Shown: positions 1 to 12,462 of the stretch, piece after piece | Position numbering within the stretch: position 1 is the stretch's first letter | How the letters are laid out: each line of letters begins with the position of its first letter | Assembly: GCF_002288925.2 (NCBI RefSeq) | Contig: NW_022098069.1 | Coordinates: forward strand, 82,988,380-83,052,379 | Direction of reading: 5' to 3' | Source of the DNA: Delphinapterus leucas | Lineage: Eukaryota; Chordata; Mammalia; Artiodactyla; Monodontidae | Length of the DNA stretch: 64,000 nt | Notes under the pieces: generated by a model | What the model was told of the DNA's origin: nothing | The model's database searches: none | The model's input: only the letters and a program-made list of their open reading frames with translations | Position numbers and translations under genes: made by a program

Positions 1-248
1 GAGAAGTAGAAGATAATAGTGCTGAAGAGTCAAAATTTTTTAAGGATTGGGGTCAAAAGGTTCAAAATCAAGATGTGATCATTCACATCCATCTAGTCGG
101 TAACATTTTAGAAGTCTGAATGTCAATGCTGGCAGAGATGTTGACAAACAGCACAGGAACTCTCAGGTGTACTGTCTTTGGGAGTATAAATTGGTATAAT
201 CATTATGAGGGCAATTGGCAATATTTATTTACTAAAATCAAACGTGTG
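1..248. other. Unassigned intergenic sequence
   Basis: AT-rich sequence with no repeat or gene that I can name; it ends at the first SINE. Confidence 0.5.
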
Positions 249-461
249 GGGCTTTCCTGGTGGCGCAGTGGTTGAGAGTCCGCCTGCCGATGCAGGGGAC
301 ACGGGTTCGTGCCCCGGTCCGGGAAGATCCCACATGCTGCGGAGCAGCTGGGCCCATGAGCCATGGCCGCTGAGCCTGCGCGTCCCGGAGCCTGTGCTCC
401 GCAACGGGAGAGGCCACAACAGTGAGAGGCCCGGGTACCGCAAAAAAAAAACAAAAAACCA
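249..461 (+). mobile_element. Short cetacean tRNA-derived SINE
   Basis: tRNA-like head (ctttcctggtggcgcag with B-box-like ggttcgtgcc), body typical of the toothed-whale short subfamily, and A-rich tail from about 441. A 9-bp direct repeat aaacgtgtg flanks it (240-248 and 462-470). One base in the head is altered from the usual cttccctgg. Confidence 0.92.
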
Positions 462-490
462 AAACGTGTGTAAACCGGCAATTCCTCTAG

Positions 491-582
491 GATATCTATA
501 TATACCTGTGTATATATACATATATGTGTGTCTCTGTATATGTCTGTGTATATACACACACACACACACACACACACATATG
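491..582. repeat. (TA/TG/CA)n microsatellite
   Basis: Alternating TATATA, TGTGTG and an uninterrupted CA tract near 553-578, directly after a SINE tail. Likely length-variable. Confidence 0.9.
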
Positions 583-1379
583 TGCCCTTGTAAACATTCC
601 CACACATTTGCCAGAGAGACGTGCAAGAATGTTCATCACAGTATTGTTTATAATAATGAAATTTGGAAATAAAATGTAACATAAACAAATTTTACTATAT
701 TCATTTAATGAAATGCTGTACAGTTAATACAAATAAGCTAGCATTAGGTGAATCGAGGATTGCTCTCTAAAACAGTAGTGATCAAAAAAGTTAAATGGCA
801 TTGTATTATGTTTCTTATATGTAAATTTTTTAAGTGAGATAAGACTAAGTATCATTTATGGATATATTCACATAAAGTAAAAGTTTAAAAATAGGTTTGG
901 GGATTATAAACTGTCCAGAACCACTGTCCAGAATTAAGGACAGTGGTTCTCTTGAAAGGAGGGAGAGCCACATAGGGGATCTAGTTTTTATTTCTTAAAA
1001 AACATGTTTGAAATAAATATGGCAAAATGTTAACATTAGGTGTTTTTGTTGATTTTGGGTCTATGTGGGATACTTTGTACAAAGTTAAAAAAAAACAACA
1101 ATTTTTTTATTCCCCATTGAAAAAGTGGGTGGACAAAAATAGAGTAATACTAAGATAATACTATAACTCACTCAGAAAGTAGGGAAAAAGTCAACAATTG
1201 AAACAAATGCTTCTTTGGTTTCTATACTCTCCCAGAAGGTTAAGGGCACTTTTACTGATTTATCAAGAGTGATGAGAAAAGTAGGAGGAAGGGTTACCAA
1301 GATGTGTAACATAAGTTTTCAGGAAGAAAGGGGGCTCAAATAATATCTAAAACGTTATTGCCCTTTGTAATTCCCAAAG
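583..1379. other. Unassigned intergenic sequence with a hairpin
   Basis: AT-rich, no gene visible. It contains a perfect 13-bp inverted repeat at 917-929 and 938-950, reported among the findings. Confidence 0.5.
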
Positions 1380-1625
1380 TGTTTATATGTAGGTACTATT
1401 ATCCTTCCTTTACAGATGGAGGTATGTTACATGACTTGCTAAAAGGTGCCCAGCTAGTAGTACAGAGCTGGGTCAAAGGGCCCGTGTACATCTTTCCCTG
1501 TGTTCCTTCTTGCCTTATCAGCTGGGTGTTCAAGTTCACAAAACTAGATGTTAGAGCAGGAACTTGAACCCAGGTTTTCGTTTCAAGGCAAACTAAACTA
1601 CGCTATGTTCCTGGACCACATACAT
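1380..1625 (-). repeat. MIR-like SINE fragment
   Basis: Phrases match an antisense MIR: tactattatccttcctttacagatgg near 1394-1420 and gaacttgaacccaggttt near 1559-1577. The middle is diverged or interrupted. Confidence 0.6.
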
Positions 1626-2229
1626 TTGCTTAAAGGGCTATTACTGAAGTTAAATGCCTTGTGCTGTTTAGAACTGCCTTAGAAGAAAGAATTGTTGAAA
1701 TTTTTAAAAAATGAGTATTTTCTAAGCTATGCATTTTTACACAGTATTTGTTTACCCTTTTTGATATATATGACACTGCTTTATGTTTCAAACTTATCTT
1801 TTTTTTTCCCTATAACCTCCTGTTATGCTGGTGTTTGGATTTCCTTTTACAATGGGGAAGTGGATTTTTAAGATGGTGAAGGTAAGTGTCATAAGATCAT
1901 TTACCAGTTCTGTGAATTGGAAACTACCGTCCTTTATCCCTTAAGTGAAATGCAGTGTTTTGCAAAAGAGACCACTCCAGTAGCTAAGATGCCCGTGGTA
2001 ATGTGGCCAAGAGCTGTATGTTATAGACGTATTGATTATTAGAGATTGCCAGGCTGTCTTGCTAAAGTATTATAATTAAAACCCAAGATAACAGGGTCTA
2101 TTCTGTACCTTACCTTTTACCCCAAATACAATATTATACTTCAGGCCAAAGAGTGACTCTTCTTTGGGGGGAAAACATTACCATTAGTGAAAACCATCAT
2201 AAACTCACAAATACTAGTGTTTATTAGAT
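1626..2229. other. Unassigned intergenic sequence
   Basis: AT-rich sequence with no frame or repeat that I can assign. Confidence 0.5.
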
Positions 2230-3840
2230 CTTGCACTTAGGAAGTCCTTCATAAACTTAGCAGAACTGGATTCCACAGAGTAGCGGGAATTGAAGCCAGG
2301 GAACTGAGGTGAGCAGTGCGTGGAGGTGAGGACATACAGGCTTCAGGAGAGGCCGCTTTGTCAGAAACCTTTGAATGAGATGGAAAGGGAAGACGGAGGG
2401 CAGAAACAGCAAGAAGATAAAGGGGTAAAAAGAAGGGTCATGATAGTTGAGAGATTTGAGCATGATTATAATTAGAAGGGAAGGAACTTATAGAGGAGGG
2501 AGAAAATTGATGGAGTTAGGTCCCAAAGGACGTAGGCCTTGAAAAAGACACCCTTTCTTGGAAACAAAAAGGAAGTAAGAGAATGGTGTAAGCAAATTTA
2601 TAGCTGTGAGAGAAGAGGTTTATATTAGATGGTCTCAATATTTTTTGTGAAGTGGAAAGTATGCTATTTGTGAAGTAGGAGGGGGTAAAAGGTTAGTTTT
2701 GGGAGGGATTTGAAGAGAGAATGGAGGTAGTTTGGAATATTCAGCTGACTAAAGAAAAAAGCATTAATGAACAGTGTTAACCACTGAATTGAGTTTGGAA
2801 ATCATGAAAGTATAGTGGTTTTTATGATTACTTCTAGTACCTCAGCTGAATGGCTTATAGAACCAGGCATATTACAGGACTGACCCAGAATTGTGAGCTG
2901 GATGACGACGGATGGAGGAGAAAGACGAGGATGAAGGGAAGGAGGTTGAGGCATTGGTGCCTGGCAGAATATGGCACTGTTCTAGACGTGTGTGTTGGAA
3001 GAGAGACACCAGGGAAGGAAAAACATGGAGGGGGATTGAAAGCACTGGTGAGAGAAGAGGCCATATGACCATTTAAGAGATCCAGGCCAGATATGGAAAG
3101 ACATGGGACCAAGAATAAACTGGAAGAAAAGGCAGCATCACAGGAATGAAGGTCTTGATGCGATTGTGGCATCAGGCATACTGAGGATGCTATCTGTGGA
3201 TGGAAGGATAAGGGTATTGAAATCACTCAGAACTACTCCATAATAAAGCAGAGAGTGTGGCAGTGGCCCTGGAACTGTGAGGCTTGGGTGTTTAACAGAC
3301 CATCCACACGAATATTGAAATCGCCTAGGAAATGATGAAATGAATTGGGGTTTAAAGGAATAAAATGATCCAGGTATAATGTTACTGTGGAGAATGATCT
3401 GGAGATAAATGGCTGTTAGGGACAAAGCAAGGTAAAGGGTGACAAAAGCGGGTGGAATAAACCTCAAAGGAATGAAAGTTTTTACAGGAGAGTGAAGTGC
3501 TTTAGACGAGGCTACAGGACAAAAAAGGGTAATACCAATTCTGAGCCTCGTGGTACATGCAGTTTGAGGAAACTGCAAAGGAAGCAGTATCTTTGAGAAA
3601 GGAGTCGAGGACATTCATGAGAAAAGCTGTACGTGTATCGGTGAGTTTGTTTATAGTGGAATAGGTGGCCAAGGCCCACACTGGAAGGGGCTAAGGGAGG
3701 ATTTTTGTGGGAAAAGTAGAGATGAGGGGTCAGGAGGGCGTGCTGTCAGATACACAGCAGTTTGGAGCTGGAGACAAGAAGAGAGGAAGCTGATCGATGT
3801 CTGAGGAGTCTACCTTCTGAGCAGGGACCAGGAATGACAA
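2230..3840 (-). repeat. Purine-rich ancient repeat, probably L2 read antisense
   Basis: Long stretch of G/A-rich text (runs such as gtgaagtaggagggggtaaaagg) resembling the reverse complement of the L2 reverse-transcriptase region. No intact frame. The longest minus-strand open frame here (158 codons, 3138-3614) has no recognisable domain. Assignment is by resemblance only. Confidence 0.4.
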
Positions 3841-4284
3841 CTATTTGGATGGAACTATAGCTTCTCAGCTTTCTGTCTAGTTGCTTTGACCCTGGTTAAC
3901 CGAGGGTCCCAGCAGTGTTGAGCCTTGTCTCTGTAGGAGTGTTTCTAGATCCCTGGTGGGGTGGTTATTGCTGGATCCTTGCGGGGGCTACTGTGCAGAA
4001 GGCTGCGCGTGGTAGTGTTTGGCCTGGTCTGTGCTGGACTTCCTTATGGTTTAAAACAAGCAGCCGTGGATTTGCCACACTGTGGCAGGCGTGCAGCAGA
4101 CATCCCAGAGGACAGAACACAAGGACTTTCTCTATGGACTGCACCCTCTTTAGTATAAGGGCCATTATCTGTGCTTTACATGAGATGTAATCCCTTTTTT
4201 CCTGCTTTTGAGAAAGATTTCATTCACCAGTCTTTTGGAGGGAGTATGAGAGAGTGGGAAAAGCATGGACTCATATCAAAGTCT
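3841..4284. other. Unassigned intergenic sequence
   Basis: Mixed composition; short open frames only, no family recognised. Confidence 0.45.
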
Positions 4285-4430
4285 TACTGAAGACTCTGTC
4301 AGGCTCTGAGCTAGGTTCTGGGAAGTCAGTGATGAATGTGACGTGATTCTTGCCTGTAATATCCTTACAGCTTAGTAGGAGAAACAAAGATAAATATATT
4401 CAGTGACAAATGAGGGGTACCTTGATAGAT
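4285..4430 (-). repeat. L2 3'-end fragment (antisense)
   Basis: caggctctgagctaggttctggg followed by an insert-poor stretch ending in gataaatatattcagtgac fits the reverse complement of an L2 3' end. Confidence 0.5.
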
Positions 4431-4594
4431 GCATAGGTGAGAAAGAGTGGGAGCCCGAGGGAGCAGCAGTGAGTTCTGCTAGCTTGAGGTCGACTGAGAA
4501 GGCTTCTCAGTTTTCTCTGCTCATCTACCTTCCATTCTGTGTGCACGTCTGTTTTCATCATTAGTTTCCTTCATTCATTAGCAGCATCGTATCT

Positions 4595-4800
4595 TGCCTA
4601 AACTAATCTGTTCTCCATACTGCAGCCAGAATATTATTTCTAAATTACAAATCTAATTCCTTGGCTTAGAATCCTTCAACAGCTTCCTGTTGCTTCTAGA
4701 ATAAAATAGTTTACAGGCCACTGCAGAGTCTCATCTTCCTGACCTCTCTAAACCTCAGAATTTCATCACTTTTCTTCTCTTACTCATTGCTTTCATTTTA
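4595..4800 (+). repeat. L2 fragment (sense)
   Basis: Contains the L2 RT-tail phrases ctgcagccagaatattatttc and aatccttcaacagcttcctgttgc, diverged but in order. Confidence 0.65.
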
Positions 4801-4874
4801 GATAAACTTCTTCCCACCTGTGGCCCCTAAACCCCCAAGTGCCCCCTGGTGCTCTTTTGAGCTGACACAGTTTC

Positions 4875-5396
4875 TGTACGGGCACACCTCAGAGCTACTG
4901 CAGGTCACTTCCAGACCACCGCAATAAAGTATCACAATAAAGCAAGTATCACAATAAAGCAAGTCACACAAATTTTTTGGCTTCCCAGTGCGTATAATAG
5001 TTATGTTTACACTATACTGAAGTCTATTAAGTGTACAATAAATAGCATTATGTCTAAAAAACAATATATATCTTAATTTTAAAATACTTTATAGCTAAAA
5101 TATGCTAACCATTATCTGAGCCTTCAGCAAGTCATAATCTTTTTGCAATAGTAACGTCAAAGATCACGGATCACAGGTCAGCATAACAAATATAATAATA
5201 ATGAACAAATTTGAAATATTGGGAGAATTGCCAAAGTGTGACACAGACATGAAGTGAGCAAATGCTGTCGAGAAAATGGTGCCGACAGACTAGCTCGCTC
5301 GACACAGGGTTGCCACAAGCCTTCAATTTGTAAACATAATTTCTGCAGAGAGCAATAAAGCGAAGCGAGGTGGGACAGGCTATGCCTGTACTTCTG
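4875..5396 (-). mobile_element. Tigger1-like DNA transposon, internally deleted
   Basis: Left end ggcacacctcagagctactgc and right end ctatgcctg match Tigger1 terminal inverted repeats. The two subterminal arms are present (cttccagaccaccgcaataaag; atggtgccgacagactagc; gttgccacaagccttcaatttg), but the transposase core is missing, so this is a non-autonomous copy. A 17-bp tandem duplication lies at 4930-4963. Confidence 0.85.
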
Positions 5397-6127
5397 CTCT
5401 CATGGCACCCACTGCATCGTATTGAAACGCCTACTTGTTGGTGTCCCTGACTAGACTAATCTCCTCAGGGCAGGGATCAAGTTGTTTGTTTTGCTTGGGG
5501 GGTGGGGGGTGTGTGTCACACAGAAGAGCCTCGAGCATGAAGGAGTCAGAGAATACACGGCCACCTGCCTTGTACTTACCGTGGCAGTATAACCACACTG
5601 TGGCAGTCACAGTCACACCCTTAGGAAGGTAATTTAATTGGTTGGGGCCTTCTGTATGTTCCTTGAGTAGCTACATACAATAGAAATTGAACACTGTCAA
5701 GAATATTTCAACAATATACTCAGTATCCAACAACTAGATGGCAATGTTGTTTCTACGTCTAAGTGGAGAAGTTGATTAAAGTTAAATTTTCTCTGTCAAT
5801 GAATGGTCTGTTTTTACATTATTGCATGAGGTAGTAACAGGACTGTTTATTCCATTACCTACTTATATTCTGAATTTAAATATTCCTTAGTATTTATTCC
5901 CTAATAAAGTTGAGCAATTTCAATCTATAGAAATAAAATATAGTAGACCACTTTACTTCATCATTTAACTATGATAGTTTATACCTAATCATATAAGTGC
6001 TTTTGTCTTCATGATTATCTTATCTGGTTCAGAAATTAAAACACACACACACACACAGATCTCTACACTAATCTTTTACTCAGATTTGACATAAAATGTT
6101 ATAAAGATGAAGTTGGTGGTCCTCAAA
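5397..6127. other. Unassigned intergenic sequence
   Basis: No gene seen. Holds a G-rich run near 5498-5511 and a short CA tract at about 6041-6057. Confidence 0.5.
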
Positions 6128-6745
6128 TGGAAGTGTGTCTTTTAAAAACAGTTTTATTGAGGTATAGTTTACATACAGTAAACAGTAAACTCCTCATTTT
6201 TTTGGTTTGTTTTTTTGCGGTACGCGGGCCTCTCACTGTTGTGGCCCCTCCCGTTGCGGAGCACAGGCTCCGGACGCGCAGGCTCAGCGGCCATGGCTCA
6301 CGGGCCCAGCCGCTCCGTGGCACGTGGGATCTTCCCGGACCGGGGCACGAACCCGTGTCCCCTCCATCGGCAGGCGGACTCTCAACCACTGTGCCACCAG
6401 GGAAGCCCGACTCCTCATATTTAAAATGTACAACTGACACATGTACACACCTATGAAATCATCACCACAAAGTACTAAACATATATCCATTACCCCAGAA
6501 GGTTTTCTCAGGGCCTTCTGTCATCCTTCCCTGCTACCCTTCTCAGCCCCCAGCCTCAGCTTTCTTTATCTATAAATTAGTTTGCATTTTCTAGACTTTT
6601 ATATAAAAGAGATCATCATACAGTATTTACTTTTTTAATCTGGTTTCTTTCACTCAGCATAATTGTTTTGTGAATCATCTGTGTTGTTGCATGTATCGGT
6701 GGTTAATTCCTTTTTAGTGTTGAGTAATATCCCCCTAGCGATGCT
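6128..6745 (-). repeat. Old L1 3'-end (antisense), split by a SINE
   Basis: gttttattgaggtatagtttacatac before the SINE, and tggtttctttcactcagcataattg with ccattacccc after it, match an old mammalian L1 3' region in reverse. Confidence 0.65.
6198..6409 (-). mobile_element. Short cetacean tRNA-derived SINE
   Basis: T-rich start, gcggtacgcgggcctctc body, head ccaccagggaagccc at the right. Flanked by actcctcat (6189-6197 and 6410-6418). Confidence 0.93.
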
Positions 6746-7109
6746 CTGGAAAAAACAACTTTGAGCTTTCTCCTGTTAGAAGAAGAAATTATCATGAAGC
6801 CTTGGAACTTCTGTTTTTTAAACATTTAAATGATCCTTTCTGACTAAAAGAGTCTGACATGAATCTACATTTTGTGCTCTTTCATTGTTGCTCATGAAAA
6901 TCTCAGGGTTAGCTTTTTGTGTGGTCAAGAGGACCACACTGGCGGCTTACTGAAAATATTACCTTTGAAAGAAAAAAGAAAGGGCCACTTGCGTTGTTGT
7001 ACAGTGTCTTTCCCAGGTGTCAGCACATCATAATTAAAAAACTGGAAATCTGCTGTCCATTAATCTGTGAACAAACAAGTTAACAACTAGGTTATTCACA
7101 GTTCTGCAA
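6746..7109. other. Unassigned intergenic sequence
   Basis: AT-rich, no gene or repeat recognised. Confidence 0.45.
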
Positions 7110-7460
7110 ACATGCCTAATGCTTTCCCACGCCAAGTCTTCTTTCATACTTTTCACTCTTGCTGAAATGTTCTTTCCTCAATTACCAGCTGAGCAAATTC
7201 TGCCCATTCGTTAAGGTTTTTCTCAGCTGAGTTGAATTTCTTCCTTCTCTGATCTTTCATAGCACATTCCATCTTTCTTTTATTCATCTTTATATGTAGT
7301 ATTAACTTAAACTTTTTTGAGAGTCTATCTTATTTTTATACTATTACAAGCTCTTTAAGGGCAGAAATCATGTTTATTCATCTTTAAATCCCTCAAAGGG
7401 TAGACTAAATGCCTGGTACCTAGTTGGTACTCAATAAATTGTTGCGTGAGTGAATATATC
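7110..7460 (+). repeat. L2 3' end (sense)
   Basis: Runs through the L2 3' UTR phrases acaagctctttaagggcag, atgcctggtacctagttgg and ctcaataaattgttgcgtg, ending in gagtgaat. Confidence 0.8.
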
Positions 7461-7884
7461 TACCAATAAGCTGGAAAGTCATAAGTAGTTCCATTATTAA
7501 CCTGCTTGAGAATACTGCTAAGATTCCAAAGGGAGCATCCATTGAACACTTAAATACATTTGGAGCCATGTGAGCTTTATACCACATTCCTCACCAACAT
7601 TACAAATAGTGAATTGTTGCCATGATACTATATTCCACCATGTTCCAGGCTTGTAGTCTAAGCATTAGAATGGGCACTTTTGATATGGCAGGGACATCTA
7701 AGATGAAAAAAGAAATTCATCCAACATAAGATGATTCTTTATAGCTGCACACAATATCTGTTATTGACAGCAGGCATAGGCTAGCTTCCTCTTACCTTTG
7801 CAATCTGATTTTCCACAACTGCCCTGGTCAAAACTCCCAGCCAAACTGACTCACACACCAAGCTTTAAAACTGAAGCTTTTCCT

Positions 7885-8266
7885 TGTTCCATTCTTCCGG
7901 CATGGAATTCGCCATGCAATTCCTATTCCTTTCCAAGCACAGCACATTTCCCACTTTCTCTGTGATGCATCCCTGGCCATTTTAACTCACAGTGATGCTC
8001 CCCTCCTGGAAATTCAGCTTTACTGTCCTTTCTGCTCATATCAGAACATCTGATATTTGTGTCGGCTCAAACTTGTTTAGTTCTTGATTATTTGACATTT
8101 TTATTTGTAAAATAAATAACAGTGTTTCCAAACTGTTTTCCAGTTTCCCCCAAACTGGATTGGGACCTGGGACCATGGATTTTACTTTGTTATGTCCCTC
8201 ACTACCCCAGCCATAAAGCCATGCACAAAGGAAATGCTCACTGAGTGTTTACTAAGTGGATGAATT
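7885..8266 (+). repeat. L2-like fragment (sense)
   Basis: Ends in aatgctcactgagtgtttac and ggatgaat, the layout of an L2 3' end, preceded by pyrimidine-rich text. Diverged. Confidence 0.45.
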
Positions 8267-9654
8267 TTATCTCACCTGGAAATGCAATCATTGTGAAGAC
8301 ATTATATATGCCCCTAACTTGATTAGCAAAAGTTGGACGATTTTCACCATCAAAATCAACCTGCAAAAGACAGACCAAAAAAATAAATAAATTTATTTCC
8401 ATATGACCTGTAGTGGTTTATGAGTTTGCATATGACCAGCTAGTGGATTGCTTAAGTAGTGGCATATAATGGTAGACAGCAGGGTTGGGCCTGATTGGCA
8501 GCTAAACACAGGTTTAGGAACTCTGTTTTAAAAGTTTATCCACTGGTAATAAAGCTCTGAGAGATCTGTTTACGTAAACCGCTGAATAAATTAGACTGCC
8601 AACTTAAATGTATTAACTTACCATGAGAAAGGTCATCATACAGGATGACCAATCCACTTTAAACCAGTCATAGGTTAAAAGATGGCTCAGTGAGCCAGAA
8701 GAAGAAACCAGAAGGTGCTCCAAAGAGATTACTTGTCACTTCAACTTGCACTTGGGGCTATAGGAACCTTACTACTAGAGCTTAGCACCTGTGAACTCTA
8801 ACAGTTCATGTGAGGTTAGAAGTTAGGTAAGTTATAAAAGAAAAAGCTAATGCTTTTTAGCATTTGCCAAAAAGCCAAGCATACCATGGACCGAGATTAA
8901 ATCAATAGTGTAGGTACTGCTCTAAACCAGGCATTTAATTGATAAGACCCCATTCCTACTTGCAGTTTCTGTATGCCATGAGCTGTGGATTATATAACCT
9001 AGAGGAAACTCAGCGCTTGCTAAGTAGTAGTATCAGCAGCATACATGGTGTGTCTGTATTCTGCAAGGTAGAGGTGTCACTTGTTGTTTTTTTCGTTTTG
9101 AATGTCGTAGTTGTGAGAGAAATTCAGAGGCCATCGGTTAGGTCCAGTGAAAACTTTCAAGCAATACATGGTCATAGGATCTTTTCAAAATAAGCACTTT
9201 TACTGTTGTTTTCAAATCCTTTTAGACAACCCTAATTCTTCTGTCATGCAATAGCCATTGCTTAGAAATGGTCAAATTTGATAACTGAGTTAAAACCTCA
9301 AGGGCCAGATGTAGTACATGACAGGGCTCTGAAAGATTAATCCAGTATGATTACGGAAGCACTCAGAATTCTATTTTGAGGAACTGTAAGAACAGAGGGA
9401 GATTCAACAAAGCCCTTAAGGACAAGTAGGCTTCCTGGACAGTTCTGAGAGTCCTTCTAACGTTGCTATTGTAAGTTCACAGTGGCATCAATTCATCGAT
9501 CTCTAGGAGTTCTGAGGCAGCCACCTATTATTCTGCGTGTCTGCGGCTCTCTCCTCGTGGGAAAACTGTTCCTTCCTTGATTCTGTCATCTAGTTCTAAC
9601 GGAGGCTACTGACTCAAGTACCTTGTCTAGTTATAAGTGATAGGTCCGTGAGTG
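8267..9654. other. Unassigned intergenic sequence
   Basis: No gene and no repeat that I can name across 1.4 kb; one of the longer repeat-free stretches upstream of RAB33B. Confidence 0.45.
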
Positions 9655-9985
9655 AACACCTGATCTAAGCTAGGTCAGAGCCCTCCCTTGGGATTTTCTG
9701 AACTATAATAAGAGGAAACAGTAACTTTCTAGGAACCATAGGATAGGATGCTTGAGACTATTTCTTGTCATGTGGAGAAAACCAGTACATTGAGAGAAGC
9801 AGAAAAGACAGAGTGAGTCCCAGCAGCAGGCGTCTCTAGTTCCAGCTGTCTTGGAGCCCCAGTTGTACTCTTGACACATGAGCTACTCTGGTAGCTCCAT
9901 TAAACACTCCTTTTCTCTAAACTATCTTGCATTGATTTTCATCACAACCAACAAAAAGAGTTCTAGCCCAGACAAGTACTCAGAA
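9655..9985 (+). repeat. Old interspersed repeat, family not assigned
   Basis: Phrases such as gatctaagctaggtcagagccctcccttggg and ctagttccagctgtcttggagcc, ending in gctccattaaacactcc, recur in mammalian genomes (from memory) but I cannot name the family. Confidence 0.4.
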
Positions 9986-10029
9986 GCCTGGGTATAGGGA
10001 TGAAAAGTAAATTCTTATAGTGTTCCCAG

Positions 10030-10880
10030 GCTGCATCTGAGCCAGGTAAACAAGGGTGCAAGGTAGTGAGGACGTTTGTGAAAAGCTGGACCATGAAAAG
10101 CTGAGCCACGCATCTAGGCTGATTAAGAAATGAAGTGGCAGGACGGGACTTCGTAAGAAAATTTATGTGCTAAAGGAATGGAAGATACTGAAATTCAGGA
10201 TTTAGGAGGTAGAACCGTTCCTGGCGACAAACCTAAGTGCAGTCACGGAGTAGATCAAGTGTAGTGTGTTAAAGGTCATCAGATTGAGAGGGTTCAAGGA
10301 CATAGAAGATAGAGCTGTCCGAATGGACAAGCAAATGATCCCAGATGACGGTGGGACTCACGTGGAGATAAAGACCATAAACTAGAGAAAAGAATAACTA
10401 GGAAGTTAGTAGATGGCAGTAAACAGCAGGAGTAGAGAGGTAGATGGTTGAAAACTATAATTCTGAAAGGAGAGGCTTCTCCATGAGGGTGAGACAGATT
10501 AACAGTCTCCACCCCAGATGGTAGGAGAAAGAGTCGTTTCCTAAAGGGAAACCAGGTTTCTGCTTACGGCCAGGAGGTGGAAGGAGTATTTTGTTATAAG
10601 GATGAGACTATAGGTGAGTTTGTTTTGAATAGGCAGGAGTTCCAGAGGACACAGGGCAGAGGACAGAGCCAGAAGAGAAAGGGTTTGGGAGGATTGCAAG
10701 CGGAATGGGAGAGGATAGCTTCCTGGAGAGCCTTGTTTGACTAAGTGATGAGTGTGATGGGAAAGTGAGAAGTAACTGGCCTTGGGTGTCTCACGAAATT
10801 CTTATGAAAAGATGTTTCAGAATGGGCCCAAGCAAAGGCTTAGGAGGCATCAGAATTCTGAGGGAGGGGACAGTTGGCAT
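10030..10880 (-). repeat. Purine-rich ancient repeat, possibly L2 antisense
   Basis: Same style of G/A-rich text as 2,230-3,840. No open frame of note. Weak assignment. Confidence 0.35.
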
Positions 10881-10955
10881 CTAGGTCTAGGGGTGCATTT
10901 TTTCCTACTCTATGTCAGTAGAGACATATGGTACTAACAGCCTTTATTCAAGGTT

Positions 10956-11163
10956 TTTTTTTTTTTTTTTTTTTTTCAGTACACGGGCCTCTCTTGTGGT
11001 CTCTCCCGTTGCGGAGCACAGGCTCTGGACGCGCAGGCTCAGCAGCCATGGCTCACGGGCCCAGCCGCTCCACGGCATGTGGGATCTTCCCACACCGGGG
11101 CATGAACCCATGTCCCCTGCATTGGCAGGCGGACTCTCAACCACTGCGCCACCAGGGAAGCCC
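10956..11163 (-). mobile_element. Short cetacean tRNA-derived SINE
   Basis: T-run of about 20 followed by the SINE body and the reversed head ending gggaagccc. A few bases of the internal arm (cactgttgtgg) are missing, leaving ctcttgtggtctctccc. Flanked by caaggtt (10949-10955 and 11164-11170). It sits at the 3' edge of an L2. Confidence 0.92.
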
Positions 11164-11307
11164 CAAGGTTCTTTGATTTACTCAAATATGTTGAGTATCT
11201 CTTTTGTGCCAGGCACTGTGCTAGATTCTGGGGATGGGGTTACAATGGCAAGAGAAAGGAACAGCCACTTTCTGCAGGAAACATAAAATACAGTGTGAGC
11301 TGTAGGC

Positions 11308-11668
11308 CTATTGGATGGTCTGAATGTTTGTGTTCCCCCAAAATGCTTATGTTGAAATCCTAGCCCCCAGGGTGATGGTACGAGGAAGTGAGACATTTGG
11401 GAGGGGATTGGGTCATGCGTGAGGGCAGAGCACTTATGAATGGGATTGGTGCCCTTATAAAAGAGGCCCCAGAGAGAGCTTGCTTACCCCTACCACCATG
11501 TGAGGACACAGTGGGAAGTCTGCAGCCCAAAAGAGGGTCCTCACCTGACCATGCTGGCACCCTGATGTTAGACTTTCAGCCTCCAGAATTGTTAGACATA
11601 AATTTCTGTTGTGTTTGAGTTACCCAGCCTGTGATGTTTTGTTATAGCAGACTGAACAGAATAAGACA
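11308..11668 (+). mobile_element. MaLR (MLT1-type) solo LTR
   Basis: ctgaatgtttgtgttcccccaaaa near the start, gcccttataaaagaggcccc (TATA-like) in the middle, gcctccagaattgttagac, aataaa-type 3' region, and agactgaacagaataagacac at the end: the plan of a MaLR LTR of the ERVL group. No internal or coding sequence is attached. Confidence 0.8.
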
Positions 11669-12029
11669 CCAGTAAATAGACAGTTATAATGTTTTATATC
11701 ATGATGGGGAAGTACAGGGTGTGATAGGAATACGGACGGTAGGGGTGGGACACGTAACCCAGATTAGGAATATCAAGGACTGCTTCCTGGAGGAAGTGCT
11801 GTATAAGCTGAGACCTACATTGTGGTGTGAATTATGAGGAGGAGACAGAGAGCAAGGGAAGACAGAGTGAGGGCGCTTTAGGCAAGAAGAGCACGAGCAG
11901 TGTCCCAGAGGCAGAGACATTGAAAGGGGCCTGTTTCCTATCTTATAGGGTCGTTGTGAGATCTAGCTCTTAGAATAGTGTCTTCTGGCACAGGGTAGGT
12001 ATCCCATAAATATCAGAAATGATTACTAC

Positions 12030-12154
12030 GGGACTTCCCTGGCCTTCCAGTGGGTAAGACTCCGTGCTTCCACTGCAGGGGGCATGGGTTCCATCCCTGG
12101 TCGGGGAACTGAGATCCCACATGCCGTGCGGCGTAGCCAAAAAATAAAAAGGAA
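12030..12154 (+). mobile_element. CHR-1/Bov-tA-like SINE
   Basis: gggacttccctggccttccag head, ccatccctggtcggggaac B-box region, ending gccgtgcggcgtagcc and an A-rich tail. Similar attactac text on both sides suggests a diverged TSD. Confidence 0.85.
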
Positions 12155-12462
12155 GAAATTACTACTAAGTCTGGAGCATAGAATTAAGGGTGAGGGTGAA
12201 GAGAGATGAGAAATAAGGCTACCCAAGTAAGCAGAAGCCAAACTCTTAAGTCCTGGACCAGGCATTTAGACTTAATCCAGGAGTCACTGGCAAACCACTC
12301 ACAGATTGTCAGTAGTGAAGTAAATTCCATGCATTTTAGAAAGATCGGCTGAGACTAGCAGCAGGGAGACGAGGCAGAAGGCTGTTGTAATCAGGGTCTG
12401 AACTAGATGGGGAGAACGATGATGGAAAAACGTGGACGGGTTTCAAGATACTTAGAAGGTAG

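Noticed and set aside
249..330. tRNA-like A and B box sequence
   Set aside because: These are the tRNA-derived heads of SINEs, not tRNA genes; no cloverleaf with anticodon and 3' end is present.
3138..3614. 158-codon minus-strand open frame
   Set aside because: Lies in purine-rich ancient repeat text; no signal peptide logic, domain or splice context that I can support.
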